A stretch of DNA of 64,000 bases from Haloferula sp. BvORR071 (GCF_000739615.1 NZ_BATP01000040.1:62001-126000), one strand, 5' to 3'. Counted from the first letter of the stretch, positions 41,832 through 50,831 are shown. Notes: a model not told the origin generated them from the letters alone. Program-made: numbers and translations.

Positions 41832-42824
41832 TCACGACACCGACTCCTCAAGGATGCCGCGCAGCACCGCCTTTGCGGTCCGCCCTTCTGCCAACGCCTC
41901 GTAAGTCAGCCGGATGCGGTGCAGCATCACATCCTCCGCCAAGGCAAAGAGATCTTCCGGCACCACATAGTCACGGCCGTGCAGCAGCGCCCGCGCTCGC
42001 GATGCCTTCAGCAGCGAAATCCCCGCACGCGGTGAGCAGCCAAGCTCCAGCTCCGGATGCTTGCGGCTGCGCTCCACCACATCGACCACATGCTTGAGGA
42101 AGACATCGCTGACGTGGATGTGGTTCGCCGCTTCCATCGCCGCGACCAGATCCGTTTCGCTGCCGATCGCCTCTTCCTTGATCATGTCGAACTCGGTGCG
42201 GACCACGGCACCGGCTCCCTCGCGCTTCACGCCGAGCTTCAGGTTGCGGCGCAAGATCTCCTCCTCTTCGCCGGGGGTCGGGTAGCCGAGCCGGTGGCAG
42301 AGCATGAAGCGGTCGAGCTGCGCTTCCGGCAGTTCGAAGGTGCCGCTCTGTTCGATCGGGTTCTGCGTCGCGATCACCACGAAGGGCACCGGCAGGCCGT
42401 AGGTCTGGCTGCCGATCGTGACCTTGCGTTCCTGCATCGCCTCCAGCAGCGCGCCCTGCACCTTCGGTGCTGCCCGGTTGATTTCGTCCGCCAGCAAGAG
42501 GTTGGTGAAGACCGGCCCTTGGTGCGTCCGGAAGCCGCCGCTGCGCTCATCCAGGATCTCCGAGCCCAAGATGTCCGAGGGCAAAAGGTCGATGGTGAAC
42601 TGAATGCGCCGGAAGTTCAGGTGCATTGCCCGCGCCAGCGTGTTTACCAGCAGCGTCTTTGCCAGGCCCGGCATCCCTTCCAGCAGTAGGTGGCCGCTGG
42701 TCAGCAGCGCGATCAGCATGCGCTCCACCACCACGTCCTGACCGACGACGATGGTCCCGACCCGTTGCCGGATCGCCTGCAAGTATTCCGTCGTCTGCGA
42801 GAGTGGGGTATGGACGGTGCTCAT
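41832..42824 (-). CDS. MoxR-family AAA+ ATPase
   Basis: A 330-residue AAA+ ATPase: Walker A GMPGLAKT (50-57), Walker B LLLADEIN near 113, VIATQNPIEQSGTFELPEAQ (sensor 1 region), and ARAGISLL-type sensor 2 (SPRAGISLLKASRARAL). MoxR proteins act as chaperone-like ATPases with VWA partners, here the downstream Bat proteins. It is the first gene of the operon. I start at MSTVHTPLS (42824). A strong stem-loop lies 8 bases upstream of the ATG. Confidence 0.95.
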   Translation of the reverse strand: MSTVHTPLSQTTEYLQAIRQRVGTIVVGQDVVVERMLIALLTSGHLLLEGMPGLAKTLLVNTLARAMHLNFRRIQFTIDLLPSDILGSEILDERSGGFRTHQGPVFTNLLLADEINRAAPKVQGALLEAMQERKVTIGSQTYGLPVPFVVIATQNPIEQSGTFELPEAQLDRFMLCHRLGYPTPGEEEEILRRNLKLGVKREGAGAVVRTEFDMIKEEAIGSETDLVAAMEAANHIHVSDVFLKHVVDVVERSRKHPELELGCSPRAGISLLKASRARALLHGRDYVVPEDLFALAEDVMLHRIRLTYEALAEGRTAKAVLRGILEESVS

Positions 42825-42831
42825 GGAGATT

Positions 42832-42869
42832 GGCGGCTGATAACGCACTAACTCAGTGCCTCAGCCGCC
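42832..42869 (-). promoter_or_regulatory. Two-tier stem-loop in the moxR leader
   Basis: The outer stem is GGCGGCTGA (42832-42840) with TCAGCCGCC (42861-42869), perfect over 9 bp. The inner stem is GCACT (42845-42849) with AGTGC (42855-42859) around a 5-base loop. On the minus strand it ends 8 bases before the moxR ATG, in the place of the ribosome-binding site. It may control translation of the operon's first gene. Confidence 0.6.
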
Positions 42870-43001
42870 AGCCTTTGTCTGCAAAATCCATGCAAAACCG
42901 GATGAAGATTCCGTGAAGCCCATACCATGTTCCGACAGGATACATGGGTTCGCGTGACGGCTGGACGCCGCCCAGAGGCACGAAATTTCCTCCCGGAAGC
43001 C

Positions 43002-44138
43002 TTACCTTTCCACTCCGCCTACGAAGGTCTTCGCCACGCTGAAGTCAGCGTTGAGGAGCACGAGGTCGGCGAGGAAGCCGTGGACGATTTTGCCCACGTT
43101 CTTGAAGCCCAGTGAGCGGGCTTGGTTCCAGCCGGTCACCTTCACGAGTTCGCTCAGGGGGAGGCCGGTGATTTCCACCAGATTCCGCAGGCCCTCGTTG
43201 GCCTTCAGCGCGGAGCCAGCCAGTGCCCCGCCTTCCTTCAGTCGGGCCACCCCGTCCTGCACCACCACGGCCAGGCCGCCGAGAGAGGTCTCGCCATTGC
43301 CCATCCAAGATGCGGCCATGGAGTCCGTGATCATCATCAGGCGGTCGATCGGAATGGTCGTGAAGACCAGCCGGATCATGTCAGGGGAAAGGTGGATCCC
43401 GTCGGTGATCAATTCCACCATCAGGCGCTCATCGATCATGCCCGCGCCGATTACCCCGATCTCGCGGTGGTGGAGCGGCGTCATCGCATTGCCGTAGTGT
43501 GTCAGGTGGGTTAGGCCCAGATCGGCGGCTGCGAAAACCTGCGCGGCAGTGGCGGAGGTGTGGGCGGCCGAGCAGGTGATTCCCAGTGCCCGGCAGCCTT
43601 CGATCAGGTTCAGCGCCCCCGGCATTTCTGGAGCCAGCGAAAGAATGGTCGCCGGTACGATCGCGTGCAGGTCCTCCACCTCCGCGTAGTCCGGCGCGCG
43701 CACGAATTGCGGATTCTGGGCACCGGCGCGCTCCTTGTTGATGAAGGGGCCCTCGACGTGCATGCCCGGACAGCGGGTGAATTTGTCGTCCGCCTTGAAC
43801 TTCGCGATCTTGCCCGCGATCGACTTCAGCCGCTCCTTCGGCTGCGTCAGAGTGGTCGGTAGCCAGGTGGTCACGCCCTCCTCCAGCTTGCGGCGGCCGA
43901 TGTGTTCGAGAGCCTCCAGCGTGTCATCGCAAACGTCGCAGCCGTCCGCGCCATGGCTGTGGATGTCGATGAAGCCCGGCATCAGGATCCTGCCCTCGCC
44001 GTCGATCCTTTCGGCCGAGCTGGGCAGGTTGTTGCCCTCGATCACGGCGGAGATCTTGCCGTCCTCGATCAGGACGGCGGCTTGCGGCAGATCGAGGTCG
44101 GGAGAGACGACCCGGACATTGGTGATGAGCTTGCGCAT
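43002..44138 (-). CDS. nagA: N-acetylglucosamine-6-phosphate deacetylase
   Basis: Removes acetate from GlcNAc-6-phosphate in amino-sugar and cell-wall recycling. The 378-residue amidohydrolase has His60 and His62 (IDIHSHG), Glu129 (HVEGPF), His193 (AAHTSAT), His214 (HLTHYGNAM) and the catalytic Asp272 (MITDSMAA), plus DGIHLSPDM. The usual partners nagB, nagE and nagC are not adjacent, so the gene stands alone. It is divergent from a lipoprotein gene. Confidence 0.95.
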   Translation of the reverse strand: MRKLITNVRVVSPDLDLPQAAVLIEDGKISAVIEGNNLPSSAERIDGEGRILMPGFIDIHSHGADGCDVCDDTLEALEHIGRRKLEEGVTTWLPTTLTQPKERLKSIAGKIAKFKADDKFTRCPGMHVEGPFINKERAGAQNPQFVRAPDYAEVEDLHAIVPATILSLAPEMPGALNLIEGCRALGITCSAAHTSATAAQVFAAADLGLTHLTHYGNAMTPLHHREIGVIGAGMIDERLMVELITDGIHLSPDMIRLVFTTIPIDRLMMITDSMAASWMGNGETSLGGLAVVVQDGVARLKEGGALAGSALKANEGLRNLVEITGLPLSELVKVTGWNQARSLGFKNVGKIVHGFLADLVLLNADFSVAKTFVGGVER

Positions 44139-44257
44139 TGTTAGGCGTGGAAAGGCTGCGTTTTCTAGCCCCCGTCATACGGGCTGACCAGCCGGGATTT
44201 TTGCGGAAACGCGAAGCCCCGCCTTGGCAGGAGGCAACTTGCAGCTATGCGTGGGGC

Positions 44258-44839
44258 ATGCTTCGCAAGCTCTGGAAACCGCTCGGCCTGACTTCCTGCC
44301 TCTTCGCCCTCGCCAGTTGTGGCAACGGTGGCAGCGACGCTTGGCAAAAGGCGACCAGTGCCCGGTCCGAGACCCTGAACGAGAGTGCCGACCTGCTCGG
44401 CGTGACCGTGCCGGTCCTTCGCGCGAAGGGCCTGGAGCAGGTCTGGGGATCTCCCAAAATCAAGCGCGACGGCCAAGGCGGCTACCTCCTGACCTACGCG
44501 GACCCCAAGCAGCCATTCACCCGCCTGATGATCCACGGCATGGCGGCCCCCCTGCCGCGCCTCTCGCAGCCCCCCTTGCTTTCCGGCGAGCACATGGTCC
44601 GCGACACCCTGACCGGCTACCAGAAGAAGCAGGAATGGCGTGAGGTCACGATCCTCGACGAGAAAGTCCGCTGGTTCCAGGAATCCGCCTCCGGTGGTGC
44701 GGACGGGGCCTATTTCAGCACGGAGGGCTTCACGCTCAAGGCCTCGGACGGGCGCAAGGGCCACTATCGGCTGGTCGCCGAGCACGGCGACGACGAGGCA
44801 GTGGAGGTCGCCCGCTGGTTCAGCAGCGTTTCGTTCTAA
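44258..44839 (+). CDS. Lipoprotein of unknown function
   Basis: A 193-residue protein with a lipoprotein signal ending in the lipobox LASC (LTSCLFALASCGNGG, lipid on Cys near residue 21). The mature part is soluble, with helices and beta strands (SADLLGVTVPVLRAKGLEQV, then EWREVTILDEKVRWFQESAS). No family was recognised. I start at MLRKLWKPL (44258); the frame is open 40 codons earlier but without signal features. It is followed by the CHAD gene on the same strand, 63 bases away. Confidence 0.7.
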   Translation: MLRKLWKPLGLTSCLFALASCGNGGSDAWQKATSARSETLNESADLLGVTVPVLRAKGLEQVWGSPKIKRDGQGGYLLTYADPKQPFTRLMIHGMAAPLPRLSQPPLLSGEHMVRDTLTGYQKKQEWREVTILDEKVRWFQESASGGADGAYFSTEGFTLKASDGRKGHYRLVAEHGDDEAVEVARWFSSVSF

Positions 44840-44902
44840 CAGTAAAAGTGTCACCAGAGATTGCCTGACAAGCCCGTCGGGGCTGCTAGGATCTTTGGTT
44901 CC

Positions 44903-45736
44903 ATGTCCCAAGACGGCGATTCCGACTCCCTTATCCCCTTCATGGGAGCCCGCACGGCCTTGGTTGGCGCGTGTGAGGAAATGGAACGGCGCCTCCACGG
45001 GCTGCGGGATTCCCACGGCCGGGTCGCGGATGAGATCCACCAGTTGCGCAAGCTGGGCAAACGCCTGCGCGGCGGCCTAGCGGTAATCGGGGAGGCCAAG
45101 CCCTGCCTGCGCTGGATCGCGGTGATCGGCCGTATGCTCGGCGGTGCCCGGGATGCCGCAGTCCGCGCCAAGACCTGGAAGGGCCTCGGCGTGGAATCGC
45201 CCGCCATCGGTGCCATTGAGACCGCGATTTCCGGAATGTTGGAATTGGCGGCTGAGTCCTCGGCCCGTCGTCCTCCCCAAGGTGTGATCGACTGGTCCTT
45301 GGCCGCCGTGGCCCAAGTGAAAGCCCGGCTCTTGGCCTTTTCCGAGGAAGAGCTGGCAGAAAGGGCCTTGAAAGGGTCCCACCAACTCAAGCGCCGCCTC
45401 AAGAAACGTCTCAAGCAGGCTCTGCAGCGGGTGAAGAACGAGGACTTCCACGAATGCCGCAAGGCGGCCAAGGCTTGGCTGGGCGGGATGTCGCTGGTGG
45501 CTCCCGATCTCCATCTGCCGGGTCAGGACGAGACCGAAAAGCTGGCCGGGAATTTGGGCGACGAGAACGACCTCGAGGTCCTCTCCCTCTGGCTCAACGA
45601 GCACGGCTTTACCCAAGCAACAGCCAAGGCCGCTTGGAAGGTGCTCCACCGCAAGCAGGAGAAGATTCGCCGTCGCTCCCTTTCCTTGATCCGCAAGGAC
45701 CTGCTGCCGGCCCTTGCGGAAAAGGAAAAAAGCTAG
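44903..45736 (+). CDS. CHAD-domain protein
   Basis: A 277-residue, very basic helical protein with the CHAD pattern: conserved HQLRKLGKRLRG (about 46-57), then ARDAAVRAKTW, ECRKAAKAW, and the late LGDENDLEVLS motif. CHAD domains bind polyphosphate through conserved basic residues and often accompany polyphosphate-related enzymes or stand alone. The protein lacks a CYTH domain. I start at MSQDGDSDS (44903). Its 3' end is 4 bases from the convergent gene's stop. Confidence 0.85.
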   Translation: MSQDGDSDSLIPFMGARTALVGACEEMERRLHGLRDSHGRVADEIHQLRKLGKRLRGGLAVIGEAKPCLRWIAVIGRMLGGARDAAVRAKTWKGLGVESPAIGAIETAISGMLELAAESSARRPPQGVIDWSLAAVAQVKARLLAFSEEELAERALKGSHQLKRRLKKRLKQALQRVKNEDFHECRKAAKAWLGGMSLVAPDLHLPGQDETEKLAGNLGDENDLEVLSLWLNEHGFTQATAKAAWKVLHRKQEKIRRRSLSLIRKDLLPALAEKEKS

Positions 45737-45740
45737 GCTA

Positions 45741-47009
45741 TCAGCGGGTTGCAGCCGTCGCCTTCCGTTCCGTGGAACCTGCGGCCAGCGCTTCGACGCG
45801 CTTTTTGTAGGCCATGCCGAAGCGATCCGTGCTCACCAGGCTTTGCCATGTCAGGGCCTGCTGCTCCTCGGTGCTCTTGGACATGGTCAAGTATCCCTGT
45901 TCCTTGGAGGGGCGCAGGACCTCGCTGCGGCCGACGATCACCCGCACCTGCTTTTCCGGGGCGGGAGTGACTTCCAAGGGCAGGATCTGGGCAGTCTTGG
46001 CTTCAGGCACCACCCAGAAGACCCGCAGGCCATTGGCGCCGAAGTAGCTGGTCCACCAGGTTTCCACCATCGCCCGGGCCTCGCTTTCCAGCAGTCCGGT
46101 GGATTTCAGGCCGGCGACCATGTCGCGGTAGACCGCTTCGTTGAATTCCCCGTGGCCGAAGAGTTCCGCAGCGTCCGGCTTGTTCATGTCGCTGTTGCGG
46201 ACGGTGAAGTCGGTCATCTTCACCTCGGCGGCCGCTCCGGCATCCACCCCGTTTTTCAGGGTCCGCCAGCGGGTGTAGGAACCGAGCTGCTTCTCATAAA
46301 CGAAAACGAAGGGGATCGCACTGCCGGTGTTGTTCGAGAGCTTGATGGTGTCGTCGTTGCCGACGGTGATTTTCAGGCCGGGGTCGAAATTCCCGATGCC
46401 GCGGTAGAAGAGGAAGCCCTCCTTCTCGCCGTTGGGTGTCTGGACGACGTTTGCCTCGGGCACCCGTGGCTGCACCCAGTGTTGGGTTTGGCCCGGTTTG
46501 AAGAGAATCGCGTCCTTGGATTCGGCGGGGGAGAGGACCCGGGCCTTCCATTCGATCGAGCCCTTCCAACCCTTGGAAAAATCGACGCGGATGCGCTCCA
46601 TCCACTGGGCAGGCGTGAACCCGTCCGAAGAATCAGGAATAGCAGGCAGCACCTCCCCGCCGCTGCGCTCGGGATACCACTGGCTGATGGTCCCGCCCTC
46701 GAAGCCCACCTTGACCGTGGCGTCGAAGGCCTTGTCGGAGTGGAAATAGATCACGGGGGTCTCCATCTTGACCGTGACTCCGGCGACCGGGCGGCTCATG
46801 CCCTTCCCGAAGCCGTTGCTCATGGAAACATTGCCGTTCTCCAAGCCGAGGTGGGAGTGGGCGAAAATCGGCAGGGCGGCTTCTTCCCGCTCCAAGCCGG
46901 TCAGCAGCACTCCGTCGGAGCCGGACACGGTGGTGAAGGTGCCCCACTCGTGGAGCTCGTAGGCGGAAACCGGCCCCGCCAAGAGTAAAAGTGCGGTGAT
47001 GGCTTTCAT
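45741..47009 (-). CDS. Secreted hypothetical protein, HEWGTFT family
   Basis: A 422-residue protein with a signal peptide (MKAITALLLLAGPVSA). The mature protein begins YELHEWGTFTTVSGSDG, a phrase I associate with a large, uncharacterised secreted family in Planctomycetota and Verrucomicrobiota. Further blocks are METPVIYFHSDKAFDATV, WYPER and a C-terminal YFGANGLRVFWVVPEA. No enzymatic motif is evident. It is divergent from ompH. Confidence 0.8.
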   Translation of the reverse strand: MKAITALLLLAGPVSAYELHEWGTFTTVSGSDGVLLTGLEREEAALPIFAHSHLGLENGNVSMSNGFGKGMSRPVAGVTVKMETPVIYFHSDKAFDATVKVGFEGGTISQWYPERSGGEVLPAIPDSSDGFTPAQWMERIRVDFSKGWKGSIEWKARVLSPAESKDAILFKPGQTQHWVQPRVPEANVVQTPNGEKEGFLFYRGIGNFDPGLKITVGNDDTIKLSNNTGSAIPFVFVYEKQLGSYTRWRTLKNGVDAGAAAEVKMTDFTVRNSDMNKPDAAELFGHGEFNEAVYRDMVAGLKSTGLLESEARAMVETWWTSYFGANGLRVFWVVPEAKTAQILPLEVTPAPEKQVRVIVGRSEVLRPSKEQGYLTMSKSTEEQQALTWQSLVSTDRFGMAYKKRVEALAAGSTERKATAATR

Positions 47010-47167
47010 AACAGGTCACGATTGCCGGACTTTTTGCCGCCGGGCAAGAGTGCTCGGCTTGGTTTACCTAGAATTTACCGGCCCGGGCGTGGGCGAAGCT
47101 GCCAGCGAAAAGGGTTTCCCATCCGCTTTGCCCGGTGCTACCCATCGGCATCGTCCGCACGGAAACC

Positions 47168-47773
47168 ATGAAACGACTGCTTGTCCCCTTCCTCGCCCTC
47201 GCCGTCTCTTTCGGCGGAATCGCTACTGCCCAGCAGGGCCGCTTGAAGGTTGCCACCGTGGACATGCAGGCGCTCTTCCAAGCCTACCACAAGACCAAGG
47301 AAACCCGCGACACCATCCAAGGCGATGTCGAGCGTGTGAAAAAGGAGCAGGAAGGCCGCATCACCAAGCTGGGCGATCTTGAGAAGGAGATCATGAGCCT
47401 CAAGAAGCAGAGTGAGGACCCCTCGCTGGCGGATGCCAAGCGCCGCGAGTTGCAGAACTCCACCCAGGTGAAGAACCAGGAGTACCAGAGCCTGCGGACC
47501 GAGATGGAAGAATTCCTCAAGCGCAAGGACCGCGCGGTGAAGGAGCAGATGCTTTTGCAGATGAAGGAGATCCTCGAGGAAATCCGCGGCAAGGTCCAGA
47601 AGCACGCGGAGTCCGAGGGCTACGACTACGTTCTCGACAAGACCGGCACCAGCACCTCGCAAGTGCCGATCCTTCTCTACACCAAGGACGCCACGGACAT
47701 CACCGAGTCCCTCCTGAAGACCATCAACGACGGTGCCCCGGCCCCGGCTGAGAAGAAGGAAGAAGGGAAGTGA
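47168..47773 (+). CDS. skp: OmpH/Skp-family periplasmic chaperone
   Basis: A 201-residue protein with a signal peptide (1-22) and the OmpH layout: KVATVDMQALFQAYHKTKET (about 27-46), a long coiled coil (50-150) rich in Glu/Lys/Gln, and a C-terminal strand region (YDYVLDKTGTSTSQVPILLY). Skp-like proteins hold unfolded outer-membrane proteins in the periplasm. The Pro/Ala/Lys tail (GAPAPAEKKEEGK) is an extension. I start at MKRLLVPF (47168). bamA and lpxD, common neighbours, are absent here. Confidence 0.9.
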   Translation: MKRLLVPFLALAVSFGGIATAQQGRLKVATVDMQALFQAYHKTKETRDTIQGDVERVKKEQEGRITKLGDLEKEIMSLKKQSEDPSLADAKRRELQNSTQVKNQEYQSLRTEMEEFLKRKDRAVKEQMLLQMKEILEEIRGKVQKHAESEGYDYVLDKTGTSTSQVPILLYTKDATDITESLLKTINDGAPAPAEKKEEGK

Positions 47774-47833
47774 TCTCGTCGCCCGCGCCTCGCGGGATTG
47801 ACGCGGCTCCGGTGCAGGGCTTACACCCGGATC

Positions 47834-48445
47834 ATGGGTGAAGAAATCCAAGCGCTGGAGCAGCAGATACAGGAACTCGGGCGGAAGCTTGCCGAACTCC
47901 GCAAGGCGGCCCCGGCCACGGAAGTGCCGGACTATACCCTGGAGAGCCTCGCCGGACCGGTGACGCTCTCCTCTTTGTTTGCCGGAAAAGAGATCCTGTT
48001 CGCGATCCACAACATGGGGCAGGGCTGCCGCTACTGCACCCTCTGGGCGGATGGCTTGAATGGCTTTCTCCCGCACTTGGAAGACCGCTTCTCGGTGGTC
48101 CTGCTATCCAAGGATTCGCCTGAGCTCCAGCAGCGCTTCGCCCATTCGCGGGGCTGGCGTTTCCGTATGGCCTCCCACGGCGGCGGGGCCTATGCCTTGG
48201 AGCAAAGCGTCATGCCGGGTGAGGCGAACTACCCGGGGATCGTCTGCTACCAGCGCGAGGGCGGGAAGATCCTGCGCAAGAACTCCGCGGTTTTCGGCCC
48301 CGGCGATGAGTTCTGCTCGATCTGGCAGATGCTCTCGCTAGGTGGCTTCGGGGAGGACAACTGGACGCCCCAGTATTCCTACTGGCAGCGGCCGGAGGCC
48401 GAGCAGATGGAGGACGGCGGGCAGAATCTGTGCTGCTGTAGCTAG
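47834..48445 (+). CDS. DUF899-like thioredoxin-fold protein
   Basis: A 203-residue protein with an N-terminal coiled segment and the DUF899 block HNMGQGCRYCTLWADGLNG (about 73-91). The CxxC-like cysteine pair here (GCRYCT) resembles a redox site. It continues with VVLLSKDSPELQQRF and ends in a Cys-Cys-Cys-Ser tail. The fold is peroxiredoxin-like, but the reaction is unknown. I start at MGEEIQALEQ (47834). It is convergent with the DAHP synthase, 14 bases away. Confidence 0.8.
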   Translation: MGEEIQALEQQIQELGRKLAELRKAAPATEVPDYTLESLAGPVTLSSLFAGKEILFAIHNMGQGCRYCTLWADGLNGFLPHLEDRFSVVLLSKDSPELQQRFAHSRGWRFRMASHGGGAYALEQSVMPGEANYPGIVCYQREGGKILRKNSAVFGPGDEFCSIWQMLSLGGFGEDNWTPQYSYWQRPEAEQMEDGGQNLCCCS

Positions 48446-48459
48446 CAGTGGAAACGGCT

Positions 48460-49524
48460 TCAGTTACGGCGGCGCTTGCGGACCGCTTCAGCAAAACGGT
48501 CGAGCACCTTCACGGTATCATCCCAGTTGATGCAGGCGTCCGTGACAGATTGGCCGTGGGTGAGCTTGCTAAGGTCCGGCACGAGCTTCTGGTTCCCTTC
48601 CACCAGGTTCGATTCGACCATGGCTGCGACGATCGTCTTGGACCCGTCTTCGATCTGGTTGGCGAGGGCGTTGGCGACCAGTGGCTGGTTGCGGTAGTCC
48701 TTGAGCGAGTTGCCGTGTGAGCAATCGATCATCACGTGCGGCGGCAGCTTTTGCTCGCGTAGCATCTTCTCGACCTCGTCGATTTGCGGCTTCTCGTAAT
48801 TGGTGCCGGACTTTCCGCCGCGGAGGATGATGTGGCAGGAGTCGTTGCCGGTGGTGGAAACGATCGCCGAGACGCCCTGCTTGGTGACGGAGAGAAAATG
48901 GTGCGGGCGCGAGGAGGATTGGATCGCGTCGAGGGCGATCTGGATCGAGCCGCCGGTGCCGTTCTTGAAGCCGACCGGCATGGAAAGGCCGGAGGCGAGT
49001 TCGCGGTGGACTTGGCTCTCGGTGGTGCGGGCGCCGATGGCACCCCAAGCGATCAGGTCCGCGATGTACTGCGGGGAAATGGTGTCGAGGAACTCGGTGG
49101 CGGAGGGGACCCCCATGTTGGCGAGGTCCAGCAGCAGGCCGCGGGCGACGCGCAGGCCGTGGTTGATGTCGAAGGAGTCGTCGAGTTTCGGGTCGTTGAT
49201 CAGGCCTTTCCAGCCGACGGTGGTGCGCGGTTTCTCGAAGTAGACCCGCATGACCACGAAGAGGTCTTCCTTCAGGCGCTCGGCCTCGGCCTTGATCAGG
49301 CGACCGTATTCGAGGGCGGCTTCGGGGTCGTGGATCGAGCAGGGGCCGACGATGACCAGCAGGCGGTCGTCCTCGCCCTTTAGAATGGCATCGCACTGGG
49401 CGCGGGCGGCGGCCACCAGCTCGGAAGCTTCCTCGCTCACCGGCAGGAAATAGTTCAGGATCGCCGGTGAGATCAGAGGGTTGAGGCCTGAAATGCGGAG
49501 ATCGTCGGTGCGGTGGCGGGTCAC
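48460..49524 (-). CDS. aroG: 3-deoxy-7-phosphoheptulonate (DAHP) synthase, class I
   Basis: Joins PEP and erythrose-4-phosphate, the first step of aromatic amino acid synthesis. The 354-residue protein has the class I alpha pattern: LLVIVGPCSIHDP, MRVYFEKPRTTVGWKGLIND, GARTTESQVHRE, GFKNGTGG and VMIDCSHGNSLKDYRNQ. The start is probably the GTG at 49524 (TRHRTDDLRISG), the usual family N-terminus; an ATG at 49560 would add 12 residues. The AroF/G/H type sensitivity to Phe, Tyr or Trp cannot be told from sequence alone. Confidence 0.93.
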   Translation of the reverse strand: MTRHRTDDLRISGLNPLISPAILNYFLPVSEEASELVAAARAQCDAILKGEDDRLLVIVGPCSIHDPEAALEYGRLIKAEAERLKEDLFVVMRVYFEKPRTTVGWKGLINDPKLDDSFDINHGLRVARGLLLDLANMGVPSATEFLDTISPQYIADLIAWGAIGARTTESQVHRELASGLSMPVGFKNGTGGSIQIALDAIQSSSRPHHFLSVTKQGVSAIVSTTGNDSCHIILRGGKSGTNYEKPQIDEVEKMLREQKLPPHVMIDCSHGNSLKDYRNQPLVANALANQIEDGSKTIVAAMVESNLVEGNQKLVPDLSKLTHGQSVTDACINWDDTVKVLDRFAEAVRKRRRN

Positions 49525-49635
49525 GCGCGGGAGGAAAAGGGAAGAAGTAGCCGGTAGCAAGTAGCGAGTGGCGAGGGGTTTGAAGGGATTCCGGCCTTGC
49601 CCGGACCGGGCGGCGGCTTCCTACTCGCTGGCAGA

Positions 49636-50364
49636 ATGAAGAAGGAGCGAGTCGATGCCCTCTTGGTCGCCCGCGGCCTGTGCGAATCCCGGGAGCTGGC
49701 CAAGCGCCTGATTTTGGCCGGGGAAGTGAAGAGCGGGGACCGGGTGGTGGACAAGCCGAGCACCAAGTTTCCGGAGGATGCGCCCTTGGAAATCAAGGAG
49801 AAGCCGAAGTATGTCGGCCGCGGCGGGCTGAAGATGGAGGGCGCGCTGGCGGCCTTCGGGATCGTGCCGGAGGGCTGGACCTGCATGGACGTGGGGGCCT
49901 CGACCGGTGGCTTCACGGATTGCCTGCTCCAGCACGGCGCGGCGAAGGTCCACGCGGTGGACGTGGGGACGAACCAACTGGTCTACAAGCTGCGGATCGA
50001 CCCGCGGGTGGTGGTGAAGGAGCAGTTCAATGCCCGGGGCCTGAGCGAGAAGGAGATCGGGGAGAAGGTCCGCCTGATCGTGATGGACCTGTCCTTCATC
50101 TCGCTGACCAAGATCCTGCCCGCTGCTTTCACGGTGCTGGAGGAGGGCGGTTCGGTGGTGTGCCTGATCAAGCCGCAGTTTGAGCTGGAGCGGGAGGATA
50201 TCGGAAAGGGGGGAATCGTCCGCGACCCCGCACTTCATGACCGGGCGGTGGAGAAGATCCGGAAATTCGTGACCGAGGAACTGGAGCGGGAGTGGAAGGG
50301 GCTGATCGACTCGCCGATCACCGGGACGGACGGGAACCGGGAGTTCCTAGCTTGGCTGGGGTAG
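49636..50364 (+). CDS. tlyA: TlyA-family rRNA 2'-O-methyltransferase / hemolysin-like protein
   Basis: A 242-residue protein: an S4 RNA-binding domain (1-60, VDALLVARGLCESRELAKRL) followed by a Rossmann methyltransferase (DVGASTGGFTDCLL at 85-98, HAVDVGTNQL, VIMDLSFISL-type VMDLSFIS, LIKPQFE). TlyA methylates ribosomal RNA in characterised species and affects capreomycin sensitivity. I start at MKKERVDALL (49636). The following gene begins 32 bases after the stop. Confidence 0.92.
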   Translation: MKKERVDALLVARGLCESRELAKRLILAGEVKSGDRVVDKPSTKFPEDAPLEIKEKPKYVGRGGLKMEGALAAFGIVPEGWTCMDVGASTGGFTDCLLQHGAAKVHAVDVGTNQLVYKLRIDPRVVVKEQFNARGLSEKEIGEKVRLIVMDLSFISLTKILPAAFTVLEEGGSVVCLIKPQFELEREDIGKGGIVRDPALHDRAVEKIRKFVTEELEREWKGLIDSPITGTDGNREFLAWLG

Positions 50365-50396
50365 GTGCGAGTCCTATCGAAAGCGGCGAAATCTTC

Positions 50397-50831
50397 ATGG
50401 CTCAGGTAGAAAGATCAGCAGCGTGCCTGCGCATTCATGGTGAGGACCTCGATCCCGGTGAGATTACCCGGCTGCTTGGCGTGACTCCGACCTACACCAC
50501 GCGGAAGGGCGAGAAGCTCGGTGGCGAGGTTGGCGGGCGCGTCAGGATCGCCAAGGCGGGGATGTGGAGTATCGAGGCCTCGGAGCGGTCGCCTGAAGAT
50601 CTGGACGGCCAGATTGAAGAAATCTTGAGTCAAGCGACGGGCGATCCGGCGGTTTGGCGGACCCTTGGTGAGAAATACCCGATGGATCTCTTCTGCGGGC
50701 TGTTCCTGGGTGTCACCAACGAGGGGATGTCGCTGTCGGCGAAATCGCTGGCCGCGCTCGGTGAGCGGGGGATCGAATTGGAATTGGATATCTACTCTGG
50801 AGGCGACGAGGACGAAGAAACGGGTAATTGA
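50397..50831 (+). CDS. DUF4279-like protein
   Basis: A 144-residue acidic protein. Its pattern (SAACLRIHGEDLDPGEITRL, then LGVTPTYTTRKGE, then the WSIEASERS block) is that of DUF4279, a small alpha/beta family found in many bacteria and of unknown role. The C-terminus is strongly acidic (SGGDEDEETGN). I start at MAQVERSA (50397); the frame is open earlier, inside tlyA. It lies between tlyA and nadK on the same strand. Confidence 0.78.
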   Translation: MAQVERSAACLRIHGEDLDPGEITRLLGVTPTYTTRKGEKLGGEVGGRVRIAKAGMWSIEASERSPEDLDGQIEEILSQATGDPAVWRTLGEKYPMDLFCGLFLGVTNEGMSLSAKSLAALGERGIELELDIYSGGDEDEETGN

